Of a stretch of 16,422 nt of DNA, positions 1-7,502 are shown one piece after another. The DNA is from Phytoactinopolyspora endophytica (GTDB lineage: Bacteria; Actinomycetota; Actinomycetes; Jiangellales; Jiangellaceae), in assembly GCF_004138495.1 (NCBI RefSeq), contig NZ_ML142849.1, forward strand, positions 195,438 to 211,859. Reading direction: 5' to 3'. A model generated the notes under the pieces. That model saw nothing but the letters and a program-made list of their open reading frames with translations, was not told where the DNA came from and searched no databases. The position numbers and the translations under genes are program-made. Numbering within the stretch: position 1 is the first letter of the stretch; each line of letters opens with the position of its first letter.

Positions 1-1307
1 GCGTGGCGGCATGCGGCGGAGACGACGACGGCGAGACGTCGGAAAGCGAAACGGAGAGCATCAGCCAAGCCGATATCGACGAGGCCATGCAGACTCCAAC
101 CGAGATCACCTTCTGGACGTGGGTTCCGGACATCGAAAAGGAGGTCGCCCTCTTCGAGGAGGCGTACCCGGAGATCAGCGTCAATGTCGTCAACGCGGGC
201 CAGGGCGCCGATCACTACGCGAAGCTCCGCACTGCTCTGGAGGCCGGAGAGGGAGCACCCGATGTGGCGCAGATCGAGTTTCAGATGATTCCTACGTTCT
301 CCATCACCGAGAACCTTCTCGACCTGCGGCCATACGGCGCGGAGGAGCTCGCAGACCAGTTCGTCGACTGGACCTGGGCGCAGGTCAGCGGTCAGAACGG
401 CGAGGTGTGGGCCATCCCTCAGGACACCGGGCCGATGGGCATGCTGTACCGAGAGGACATCTTCGAAGAGCACGACATCGAGGTCCCGGAGACGTGGGAT
501 GACTTCGCGGAGGCGGCGCGGGAACTGAACGAAGCCGATCCCGATGTCTTCATCACGAACGTGGCCCCGAACCAGGGCGCGTGGTTCTCCGCGATGCTGT
601 GGCAGGCCGGTGCCAACCCGTTCGCGGGATCCGAGGGTGAACGCTTCTCCGTCGACCTCAACAGTGAGCAGGCGCAGCAAGTGGCGTCCTACTGGGGAGA
701 CCTGGTCAGTGAGGGCGTCGTCTCCACGGACGCAGACTTCACAGACCAGTGGTACCAGGCGTTCAACCAGGACAAGTACGCCACCTGGCTCACGGCCGCG
801 TGGGGACCGGTATTCCTTGCCTCGGCTGCCGAGTCCACCAGCGGGAACTGGCGCGCCGCACCGCTGCCCCAATGGGAGGAAGGCGAGCAGATTTCCGCCA
901 ACTGGGGTGGCTCGACGTCGGCGGTGATGAGCTCCGCCCAGAACCCCATCGTCGCGGCAGAGTTCGCCAAGTTCCTGAACGCCGACACCGAATCCGCCAT
1001 GACCATGGCAACCGAACAGTTCCTGTTCCCACCGCTGACGTCGGTCCTCTCCGACCCGGAGTTCGCCGAGCAGGAGCTGGAGTTCTACGGTGGGCAGCGG
1101 GTCAACGAGGTGTTCGCCGAGATCAGCAACACCGTCACGAACGAGTTCCAGTGGTCGCCGTTCCAGGATCAGGTGTACGCCGACTTCACTGACACTGTCG
1201 GCAAGGCTTTTGCCGACCAGACAGATCCAGTCGCCGCGCTCGACGAGTGGCAGTCTCGCCTCACGTCGTACGCGGAGAACCAGGGCTTCACGGTCGAGTC
1301 GCCGTGA
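1..1307 (+). CDS. Sugar ABC transporter substrate-binding lipoprotein (family 1), 5' truncated
   Basis: Extracellular solute-binding protein of a CUT1-type carbohydrate importer; it captures the sugar outside the membrane and hands it to the two permeases encoded next. The reading frame is open to the left edge, so the true start and most of the signal peptide lie outside the window. The first visible residues, VAACGG, match the end of a lipobox with the lipid-anchored Cys at residue 4. An acidic Asp/Glu/Ser-rich linker follows, then the typical fold start FWTWVPDIEKEV. About 430 mature residues is normal for the family. The WGGSTSAVMSSAQNP segment (about 305-320) and the C-terminal VAALDEWQSRL helix are also characteristic. 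Its stop overlaps the GTG of the first permease (GTGA), indicating one operon. The ligand cannot be read from sequence; the downstream GH42 enzyme suggests a beta-galactoside. Family sure, substrate inferred. Confidence 0.93.
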   Translation, partial: VAACGGDDDGETSESETESISQADIDEAMQTPTEITFWTWVPDIEKEVALFEEAYPEISVNVVNAGQGADHYAKLRTALEAGEGAPDVAQIEFQMIPTFSITENLLDLRPYGAEELADQFVDWTWAQVSGQNGEVWAIPQDTGPMGMLYREDIFEEHDIEVPETWDDFAEAARELNEADPDVFITNVAPNQGAWFSAMLWQAGANPFAGSEGERFSVDLNSEQAQQVASYWGDLVSEGVVSTDADFTDQWYQAFNQDKYATWLTAAWGPVFLASAAESTSGNWRAAPLPQWEEGEQISANWGGSTSAVMSSAQNPIVAAEFAKFLNADTESAMTMATEQFLFPPLTSVLSDPEFAEQELEFYGGQRVNEVFAEISNTVTNEFQWSPFQDQVYADFTDTVGKAFADQTDPVAALDEWQSRLTSYAENQGFTVESP

Positions 1308-2242
1308 CCCCTACCGCAACGCAGGCGCCGCCCGCCGGGACGATGGGCGGCCGCCTGCGTCAGCACCCGCACACGTCCCGGCATGCCTTCACGGGGTACC
1401 TGTTCGTCGCGCCGTTCATGATCGTCTTCGTCGCGATGCTCCTGGTGCCACTCGGATACGCGGCCTACCTCAGCCTGTTCCGCGAGCAACTCATCGGCGG
1501 CACGGTGTTCGTCGGCCTCGACAATTACGTCAGGGCTCTCTCCGACCAGCAGCTCCTGAGCGGGATCTTTCGCGTCGCACGGTTCTTCCTGATCCAGGTG
1601 CCGCTCATGCTGACCCTGGCACTGTGCTTCGCGCTCGCGCTGGACAGCGGGATGCTCCGCCTGACTCGGGTCGTCAGGCTCGGCATCTTCATCCCGTACG
1701 CCGTGCCCAGCGTCGTCGCAGCATTGATGTGGGGCTACCTGTACGGCCCCGATTTCGGGCCGTTCGCCCAGTTGGCCGAAGAGATCGGAACCGCGGTGCC
1801 GAGCTTCCTCGGCAGCAACCTGATGCTCTTCTCGCTGGCCAACGTCGTGTTCTGGGAGTTCACCGGATACAACATGATCATCCTGTATGCCGCGTTGCGG
1901 GCGGTCCCGTCGGAGCTGTACGAGGCAGCGGCCGTGGACGGCGCCGGCGCGTGGCGTACGGCATGGAGCGTGAAGATCCCGTCCATCCGACCCGCCCTGC
2001 TGCTGACACTGATCTTCTCGGTGATCGGCAGCTTCCAACTGTTCAATGAGCCCAACCTGCTGCAACAGCTGGCACCGAACGTGATCGACAACGCGTACAC
2101 GCCGAACCTCTACGCTTACAACCTCGCGTTCGTCAGCCAGGAGCTCAACTACGCGGCCGCGGTGTCATTCATATTGGGCCTGGTCATCCTTGTGGCCTCG
2201 TACGCCTTCATGTACATCGCCACCCGCAGGAGCCGGTCATGA
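1304..2242 (+). CDS. Carbohydrate ABC transporter permease, MalF/UgpA type
   Basis: First inner-membrane permease of the CUT1 sugar importer, forming the channel with the second permease. The GTG at 1304 overlaps the stop of the binding-protein gene, giving 312 residues; an ATG at 1343 is a less likely alternative, and upstream in-frame starts would overlap the previous gene more. Hydrophobic segments begin at about residue 31 (GYLFVAPFMIVFVAMLL) and recur through the protein to the last one near residues 285-305, consistent with six spans. The cytoplasmic EAA loop that docks on the ATPase lies at about 206-226 (EAAAVDGAGAWRTAW...P). The C-terminus is basic (TRRSRS). It is followed by an ATGA overlap with the next permease. 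The family assignment is clear; sugar specificity is not visible. Confidence 0.94.
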   Translation: MTPTATQAPPAGTMGGRLRQHPHTSRHAFTGYLFVAPFMIVFVAMLLVPLGYAAYLSLFREQLIGGTVFVGLDNYVRALSDQQLLSGIFRVARFFLIQVPLMLTLALCFALALDSGMLRLTRVVRLGIFIPYAVPSVVAALMWGYLYGPDFGPFAQLAEEIGTAVPSFLGSNLMLFSLANVVFWEFTGYNMIILYAALRAVPSELYEAAAVDGAGAWRTAWSVKIPSIRPALLLTLIFSVIGSFQLFNEPNLLQQLAPNVIDNAYTPNLYAYNLAFVSQELNYAAAVSFILGLVILVASYAFMYIATRRSRS

Positions 2243-3138
2243 GCGCCATCACGACGACGTCTGCCGCCGCCACGAAGTCGCGGGCACCACTGGACCGGCG
2301 AAGCACGCCGTTGACGCTCGGGATGCTGGCGTTCCTGGTCTACTTCCTGCTGCCGCTGTTCTGGCTGTTCATCGCGTCGACCAAGACCACCGGCGACCTC
2401 TTCGCCAGCTTCGGTCTATGGTTCGCCGACGACTTCTCCCTCCTATCGAACATCGAGCGCACTCTCACCTACGACGACGGTGTGTTCGTCCGGTGGCTGC
2501 TGAACACGCTGCTCTACGCGGTTACCGCCGCCGGCGGAGGCGCCATGCTGGCCGCCCTCGGCGGATATGGCTTCGCCAAGTACCGGTTCGCCGGCAACCG
2601 CCCGCTGTTCATGCTGGTTCTCGGTGCCATCATGGTCCCGACGACGGCTCTGGCGATCCCGACGTACCTACTGTTCAGCAGGGTGGGATTGGTCAACACG
2701 CCGTGGGCGATCATCCTGCCGTCGCTGGTCAGCCCATTCGGGCTGTACCTGATGCGGATCTACGCCGAGAGCGCGGTGCCGGACAGCTTGATCGAGGCCG
2801 CACGCATTGATGGTGCCGGCGAATTCCGGATCTTCTTCCAGGTGGCACTGCGCATGCTGATGCCCGGGTTCGTCACCGTTCTGCTGTTCACGCTCGTCGC
2901 GACCTGGAACAACTACTTCCTGCCGCTGATCATGCTCAACAACCCGTCGCTATATCCGATCACCGTCGGTCTGGCCCGGTGGCAGGGGCAGGCCGCAGCC
3001 TCCGGAGGCGCCAGCGGAGACCTGGTCCCGCTGGTGGTGACCGGTTCGCTGCTGTCCATCGTCCCGCTGATCATCGCATTCCTGCTGCTGCAGCGGTACT
3101 GGCAGTCCGGTCTGCTGACCGGCGGGGTCAAACAGTGA
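2239..3138 (+). CDS. Carbohydrate ABC transporter permease, MalG/UgpE type
   Basis: Second permease of the importer, 299 residues, the usual length for the MalG-like partner. The ATG at 2239 overlaps the preceding stop (ATGA), so translation is probably coupled. The first span is at about residues 27-47 (LGMLAFLVYFLLPLFWLF). The EAA loop, the contact site for the nucleotide-binding subunit, is at about 186-210 (EAARIDGAGEFRIFFQVAL...P). The WNNYFLPLIML segment (about 223-233) and the C-terminal RYWQSGLLTGGVKQ are typical of this permease class. No ATPase gene follows; a glycoside hydrolase does. A common pattern in actinomycetes is that such importers share one MsiK-type ATPase encoded elsewhere, which is inferred here. 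Confidence 0.94.
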   Translation: MSAITTTSAAATKSRAPLDRRSTPLTLGMLAFLVYFLLPLFWLFIASTKTTGDLFASFGLWFADDFSLLSNIERTLTYDDGVFVRWLLNTLLYAVTAAGGGAMLAALGGYGFAKYRFAGNRPLFMLVLGAIMVPTTALAIPTYLLFSRVGLVNTPWAIILPSLVSPFGLYLMRIYAESAVPDSLIEAARIDGAGEFRIFFQVALRMLMPGFVTVLLFTLVATWNNYFLPLIMLNNPSLYPITVGLARWQGQAAASGGASGDLVPLVVTGSLLSIVPLIIAFLLLQRYWQSGLLTGGVKQ

Positions 3139-3162
3139 CAACAGACATCCCACCCGACAGAC

Positions 3163-3176
3163 GAGAGAGAAGAGAA
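3163..3176 (+). promoter_or_regulatory. Purine-rich ribosome-binding stretch before the GH42 gene
   Basis: A GA-only run of 14 bases ends 6 bases before the ATG at 3183 and is the main reason for choosing that start. It is not a canonical AGGAGG. The competing start is GTG at 3135, which overlaps the permease stop (GTGA) exactly as at the first junction of the operon and has GGCGGGG upstream. Confidence 0.4.
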
Positions 3177-3182
3177 TTGCAG

Positions 3183-5276
3183 ATGGATCAATGGCCCGGC
3201 CACGTGCTGTTCGGGGCGGCGTACTATTACGAGTACCAGCCCTATGAGCGGCTCAAGACCGATCTCGACCTGATGGCCGAGGCCAGCTTCTCGGTCATCC
3301 GCGTCGGCGAGTCGGTGTGGAGCACGTGGGAACCGGAGAACGGCCGATTCGAGCTCGACTGGCTGCAGCCGGTTCTAGATGGTGCGCACGAGCGAGGCAT
3401 CGGCGTGGTCCTGGGAACCCCGACCTACGCCGTACCGCCGTGGCTGGCCAGGCAGTATCCGGAGATCGCGGGCGAGCGGTCGACCGGGCAGCGGATACCG
3501 TGGGGCGCGCGGCAGGAGGTGGACTTCACCCATCCGGCGTTCCGGTTCCATGCCGAGCGGGTGATCCGGCGGATCGTCGCCCGTTACGCGGACCACCCGG
3601 CGATCCTCGGCTACCAAGTCGACAACGAGCCGGGAAACGAGCTGTTCCACAACCGCGGCGTCTTCGAACGGTTCGTCGACGACCTGCGGCACCAGTACGG
3701 GGACGTGGAGACGTTGAACCGGGAGTGGGGGCTGGTCTACTGGTCCCACCGGTTGTCCACCTGGAACGACCTGTGGGTGCCCGATGGCAACGCGCAACCG
3801 CAGTACGACCTTGCGTGGCGCCGGTTCCAGGCGCGGCAGACCACGGAGTTCATCGACTGGCAGGCGGACATCGCGCGGGAGTACGCCCGTCCCGGCCAGT
3901 TCGTGACCACCTGTCTGTCCTACGGACGCCCCGCACTGGACGACCACAAGCTGACCGCCTGGCTCGACATCACCGCGGGTAACCCGTACTACACGATGCA
4001 GGATGGACTTGAGATAACTGCTGGAGAGCCCGACCCGCAGGGATGGACCACCAACGGCACGTGGGCGTTGTACCTGTCCGCGGACCGCATGTACTCCTCA
4101 CGCCAGGAACCGTTCCTGGTGACCGAGACGAACGCACAGGCCATCGGCGGGCCATCGACCAACAAGCCCGCATACGACGGTCAGTGGCGGCAGGCCGCAT
4201 GGGCCCTGGTCTCCCGTGGCGCACGGATGATCGAGTACTGGCACTGGCACACCTTGCACTTCGGCACAGAGACCTACTGGGGCGGGATACTGCCGCACAG
4301 CGGGCGCCCGGGCCGTACCTACCGCGAGCTCGCCCGGCTCGGTGCCGAGCTGCGCACCGCCGGCGACTTGATCGGCCGCCTGACGCCGGACGCAGACGTG
4401 ACGATGCTGTACTCGGCACCGAGCAAATGGGCTCTCCAGGCGCAGCCGGCCCTCTCCGGCGCCGACGGCGGGCCGGATCGCCAGTCGTACCAGTCGATCT
4501 TCGATCCGTTCTACCGTGGCGCCTTCGACGCCGGTCTCCAGGTGAACATCGTTCATGCCGGCCAGTTCCAGGACGACGATGCCGCGGCCTTCGCCCAACG
4601 GCACCCCGTGCTCGTCGTCCCTGGGCTGTACATCGCCGACGACGCGACCCTGGACCGGCTCGTTGCCTACGCCGGCGCCGGTGGACACTTGGTGCTCGGT
4701 CCACGGACCGGGTACGGAGACCATGAGGCCCGGGCCCGGAGGGAGGTTCAGCCGGCACGGCTCGCGGACGCGGCCGGTGTCTGGTACGACGAGTTCACGA
4801 CGCTCACCGAGGACGTGACGGTACGCACAAGCCCGGGATCGGCACTCGCGCTGCCGGATGACGCGTTGGCCACCCGGTGGTCGGACGGCCTTCAGACCGA
4901 GGACTCCGAGATACTCGCCCAGTACGAGCATCCGCACTTCGGGCAGTTCGCCGCGGCCACGACACGCACGTACGGCAAGGGCCGGATCACCTATGTGGGC
5001 ACCGTGCCGAATACCGCGTTCGCCGAGGCGATCTTCCGCTGGATTGACCACGACCACGCGGACGGCTGGCAGCAGTGCCAACGTCCGCTCACGGTGACGT
5101 CCGCCCACACCGACGACGGACGCACCGTACGTTTCGTACACAACTGGTCCTGGGACGAGGCGTCACTCCGCCTACCGAGCGCCGTCCGCGACGTGCTGAG
5201 CGGGACCGATCACGCGCACGGCGACGAGCTGCGGCTCGGCGCGTGGGACGTCCGCGTCCTGCTCGAGCGTGGCTGA
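3183..5276 (+). CDS. Glycoside hydrolase family 42 beta-galactosidase
   Basis: Cytoplasmic retaining beta-galactosidase that cleaves terminal beta-D-galactose from imported oligosaccharides. From ATG 3183 it is 697 residues, a normal GH42 length, with the conserved FGAAYYYEYQP start at residue 10; GTG 3135 would add 16 residues and keep the operon's overlap pattern. The TIM barrel holds the acid/base Glu at residue 149 (VDNEPGNE) and the nucleophile Glu at 315 (VTETNAQ). YWHWHTLHFGTETYWGG (about 352-368) is also typical. A trimerisation-type middle domain follows (about 400-600), then a short beta C-terminal domain. Only two Cys are present (TTCLSYG and QQCQRPL), so the four-Cys zinc site known from some GH42 enzymes is absent. 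There is no signal peptide. It is the last gene of the importer operon. Alpha-L-arabinopyranoside or galactan-oligomer activity is possible. Confidence 0.93.
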   Translation: MDQWPGHVLFGAAYYYEYQPYERLKTDLDLMAEASFSVIRVGESVWSTWEPENGRFELDWLQPVLDGAHERGIGVVLGTPTYAVPPWLARQYPEIAGERSTGQRIPWGARQEVDFTHPAFRFHAERVIRRIVARYADHPAILGYQVDNEPGNELFHNRGVFERFVDDLRHQYGDVETLNREWGLVYWSHRLSTWNDLWVPDGNAQPQYDLAWRRFQARQTTEFIDWQADIAREYARPGQFVTTCLSYGRPALDDHKLTAWLDITAGNPYYTMQDGLEITAGEPDPQGWTTNGTWALYLSADRMYSSRQEPFLVTETNAQAIGGPSTNKPAYDGQWRQAAWALVSRGARMIEYWHWHTLHFGTETYWGGILPHSGRPGRTYRELARLGAELRTAGDLIGRLTPDADVTMLYSAPSKWALQAQPALSGADGGPDRQSYQSIFDPFYRGAFDAGLQVNIVHAGQFQDDDAAAFAQRHPVLVVPGLYIADDATLDRLVAYAGAGGHLVLGPRTGYGDHEARARREVQPARLADAAGVWYDEFTTLTEDVTVRTSPGSALALPDDALATRWSDGLQTEDSEILAQYEHPHFGQFAAATTRTYGKGRITYVGTVPNTAFAEAIFRWIDHDHADGWQQCQRPLTVTSAHTDDGRTVRFVHNWSWDEASLRLPSAVRDVLSGTDHAHGDELRLGAWDVRVLLERG

Positions 5277-5342
5277 CGGGTGTCCCTGGCAGCCGCATTG
5301 GCCCGTCGCAAGAATCCGTTCGACACGCCGGCCGCCCACGGC

Positions 5343-5347
5343 AAGGA
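5343..5347 (+). promoter_or_regulatory. Shine-Dalgarno AAGGA of the methyltransferase gene
   Basis: AAGGA lies 8 bases before the ATG at 5356 and favours it over the in-frame ATG at 5347, which overlaps this site, and over an upstream GTG at 5269. Confidence 0.6.
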
Positions 5348-5355
5348 TGGGCGCA

Positions 5356-6102
5356 ATGGAACCCGCTGACTTCTACACCGGCATTGTCGCTGAGCTCTAC
5401 GCGCCTCTACGAGCTTTCACACAGGATCCGGAACCCTATGTCCAGTTCATCCGGGACACTGGCGAACCGGCGCTGGAGCTGGGCTGCGGCGACGGTGACC
5501 CGTTGCTTGACCTGCGCAGGCGAGGGATCGACGTCGAGGGTGTCGACTCTTCGGCCGACATGCTCGAACGATGCCACCGCAGGGCCGACGAAGAGGGCCT
5601 CGACGTGGTCTTGCACCACCAGAAGATGGAATCGTTGGACCTCCCCCGACGCTACCGGGCGATCTTTCTCGCCGGGCCTACGTTCACCCTGCTTCCGGAC
5701 GACGACAGCGCTGCGCAGGCACTAGAAGGTATCCGGGCACATCTCGAGCAGGGCGGCACGGCTCTCGTCCCGCTCTTCATTCCCCCGCCCACGCCTGCGG
5801 AACAACTCGGGCGGGTCCGAGAGAAGGCCGACGGAGACGGTGCAGCGCTGCGGGTGACTGCTCTATCCGAGGAACGGGACGAAGACCGGCGACTCCGGCG
5901 CACGACCCTGCGCTACGAGAGACATACGCCCGACGAACGGACCGCCGTCGACAGGCAGTGGGACTTGCATTGGCACACGCAAGACGGGTTCCGCGACCTG
6001 GCTCGCGCGGCGGGCCTGGTGACCACGGCCATACGCGATCCTGCCGGGCATCCTGCGGCGACAGACGCCACGGAGTTCACCTTCGAACTTGGCCGACGAT
6101 GA
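5356..6102 (+). CDS. Class I SAM-dependent methyltransferase
   Basis: Soluble S-adenosylmethionine-dependent methyltransferase with an unidentified acceptor, 248 residues. Motif I, the glycine-rich SAM loop, is ELGCGDGD at residues 41-48. Motif II follows at 60-70 (VEGVDSSADML), with the acidic residue D64 expected to hold the ribose hydroxyls. The next strand region has the MESLDLPRRYRAIFLAGPTFTLL segment, as in small-molecule methyltransferases with a Rossmann fold. The C-terminal half is charged and carries RQWDLHWHTQDGFRDLARAAGL, the usual late-helix region. The start is chosen by the AAGGA site. The gene lies 79 bases after the GH42 stop, so read-through from the sugar operon is possible but nothing links the functions. 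It converges on the next gene with a 19-base gap. The fold is sure; the substrate is unknown. Confidence 0.88.
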   Translation: MEPADFYTGIVAELYAPLRAFTQDPEPYVQFIRDTGEPALELGCGDGDPLLDLRRRGIDVEGVDSSADMLERCHRRADEEGLDVVLHHQKMESLDLPRRYRAIFLAGPTFTLLPDDDSAAQALEGIRAHLEQGGTALVPLFIPPPTPAEQLGRVREKADGDGAALRVTALSEERDEDRRLRRTTLRYERHTPDERTAVDRQWDLHWHTQDGFRDLARAAGLVTTAIRDPAGHPAATDATEFTFELGRR

Positions 6103-6121
6103 ACTCTGCTGACGGACCTCG

Positions 6122-6667
6122 TCAATCGATCCGGTGGAGATCATCGGCATAGTACCCACGCCGCTCGGCACGCCGCCGGATCACCTTGTCGGCGATGGAA
6201 TGGCGCCTCACCGGGGCGAATGGCGCTAGCAGCAGCAGCAGACCGATGCCGGCCACGACCAACGGGATCATGACGACCAGGCCGCCCGTCGCGGCCAAGA
6301 CCCGAGCGCCGGTTCCCGTCACGAAGACAGCGGCGTCTTCGCATGTGATCGTGGCGGTGCCGGTGTGGTCGGGATGTGCCAGCGCATCCCAGAACCAACG
6401 CCCTGTCCGCGGTTCGCCGGACCCTGGCGTCACGGTGCATTCGTTCAAGCGGGGGCTGTCCTCGTCGGGGTCGAAGGGCCGTACGATCACGCCGACTTCA
6501 TCGGACTGCCACGTCGTTGCCCGATCCGGGCCCACTTCGTCGCCCTGCCCTCTGAAGTACAGGAACGCTGCGACCATGAGCGCGACGCAGACGAATCCGC
6601 CGAGAAACATCGTCCATGCGACGATCAACACCTTCGAGCGTCGCCGTGGCAAGCTCTGATTCATCAT
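6122..6667 (-). CDS. Two-pass membrane protein of unknown function
   Basis: A 181-residue protein I do not recognise. The basic N-terminus (PRRRSK) precedes a membrane span at about 13-38. An extracytoplasmic domain of about 80 residues follows, then a second span at about 122-150 and a strongly basic tail (KVIRRRAERR), so both ends are predicted inside. The outer domain contains exactly two cysteines, C77 (NECTVT) and C109 (TITCED), well placed for a disulfide, and the sequence RTGRWFWDALAHPDHTG. The layout resembles small actinobacterial envelope proteins with a lipid-facing or protein-binding outer domain, but no motif gives a function. The ATG pair at 6667/6664 has GAGGG 9 bases upstream (6677-6681), supporting the first. 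It is divergent from the DUF402 gene and convergent with the methyltransferase gene. Confidence 0.75.
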   Translation of the reverse strand: MMNQSLPRRRSKVLIVAWTMFLGGFVCVALMVAAFLYFRGQGDEVGPDRATTWQSDEVGVIVRPFDPDEDSPRLNECTVTPGSGEPRTGRWFWDALAHPDHTGTATITCEDAAVFVTGTGARVLAATGGLVVMIPLVVAGIGLLLLLAPFAPVRRHSIADKVIRRRAERRGYYADDLHRID

Positions 6668-6735
6668 TCGTGTCCGCCCTCAATTTCCGATGGTCCGCTT
6701 CGAAGCATCGCACGCGCGACTACACACTCGCTGAT

Positions 6736-6754
6736 CGCGCCGGCCGTTGGCGCG
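6736..6754. repeat. Short inverted repeat in the 126-base divergent gap
   Basis: CGCGCC at 6736-6741 and GGCGCG at 6749-6754 form a 6-base inverted repeat with a 7-base spacer, in the region between the membrane-protein gene and the divergent DUF402 gene where both promoters should lie. It could be a regulator site or chance in GC-rich DNA; no clear -35/-10 pair was found around it. Confidence 0.3.
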
Positions 6755-6793
6755 TGCTAGCGGGATACAGCGGACCTTTAAACTTGGCCGACA

Positions 6794-7501
6794 ATGGACT
6801 CTCAATCCACGCCTGACATCGAGCCGTTCACATTGCCCGGGCAGTTCCGGCCATCCGGCGCGCCGCCCCATTACCAGGCCGGGCAGCACATCCTCTGGCG
6901 CGAATGGTGCCCCACCCGCAGGCACCGCGGCCCAGAGGTGGTTCGCCCTGTGACAGTTGTCCGTGACGACCCCAGTGGTCTGGTCGTATGGCTTTCCGCC
7001 GGCACTCCGGTCTTCCGCGCTGTGTTGTCCGACGGCCGCGACTTCCGCCAGACGCCGGTGAACGAACGGCATCGCCATGGACGAGCGTCCAAACGCGGCG
7101 CCTGGCACGGCAACGGAGTGCTGAAGATCGCCCCGACAGGCGTTCCATGGTCAGTCTGGGTGTTCTGGGACGAGGAGTGGAACCATCGCTGCTGGTACAT
7201 CAATCTCGAAGACGCCCATCGGCGAGACGCCGCCGGCATCGTGACACGTGACCACGAGCTCGACGTCGTCGTCTGGCCCGACCGCACGACGGAGATCCAG
7301 GACGAAGACGATCTCGCCGCCTCGGTTGCAGCAGGTCGCTACACCGAGGCCGACGCCGCTCAATATGCCCGCGACGCGGAGGCCGCGGTGCAGGCCGTGC
7401 AGGAGTGGACTCCTCCCTTCTCCAGCGGCTGGGAGTCTTGGCGCCCTGATCCCGCGTGGCCTATCCCGCAGATGCCGGCTAGCCTCACCAGCGATTACTG
7501 A
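6794..7501 (+). CDS. DUF402 (FomD/Ntdp-like) domain protein
   Basis: A 235-residue protein with a DUF402 domain. Family members characterised elsewhere are metal-dependent phosphoester hydrolases: nucleoside di/triphosphatases in Gram-positives, and FomD, which hydrolyses a cytidylylated phosphonate in fosfomycin synthesis. The N-terminal part (about 28-40) has the barrel-type GQHILWREW segment. The core runs from about 103 to 165: KIAPTGVPWSVWVFWDEEW, then WYINLEDAHRRD, then DHELDVVVWPD, matching the family's tyrosine, asparagine and acidic metal-ligand positions. A C-terminal helix and a Trp/Pro-rich tail (about 205-230) follow. No fosfomycin genes are nearby, so the substrate is open. The ATG at 6794 has no recognisable Shine-Dalgarno; the sequence before it is AACTTGGCCGACA. 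The gene ends one base before the stop codon of the convergent acyl-CoA synthetase gene. Confidence 0.82.
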   Translation: MDSQSTPDIEPFTLPGQFRPSGAPPHYQAGQHILWREWCPTRRHRGPEVVRPVTVVRDDPSGLVVWLSAGTPVFRAVLSDGRDFRQTPVNERHRHGRASKRGAWHGNGVLKIAPTGVPWSVWVFWDEEWNHRCWYINLEDAHRRDAAGIVTRDHELDVVVWPDRTTEIQDEDDLAASVAAGRYTEADAAQYARDAEAAVQAVQEWTPPFSSGWESWRPDPAWPIPQMPASLTSDY

Positions 7502-7502
7502 C

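Noticed and set aside
4098..5141. 347-codon minus-strand ORF opposite the GH42 gene
   Set aside because: Antisense shadow; no family features and it lies wholly inside a clearly coding + frame.
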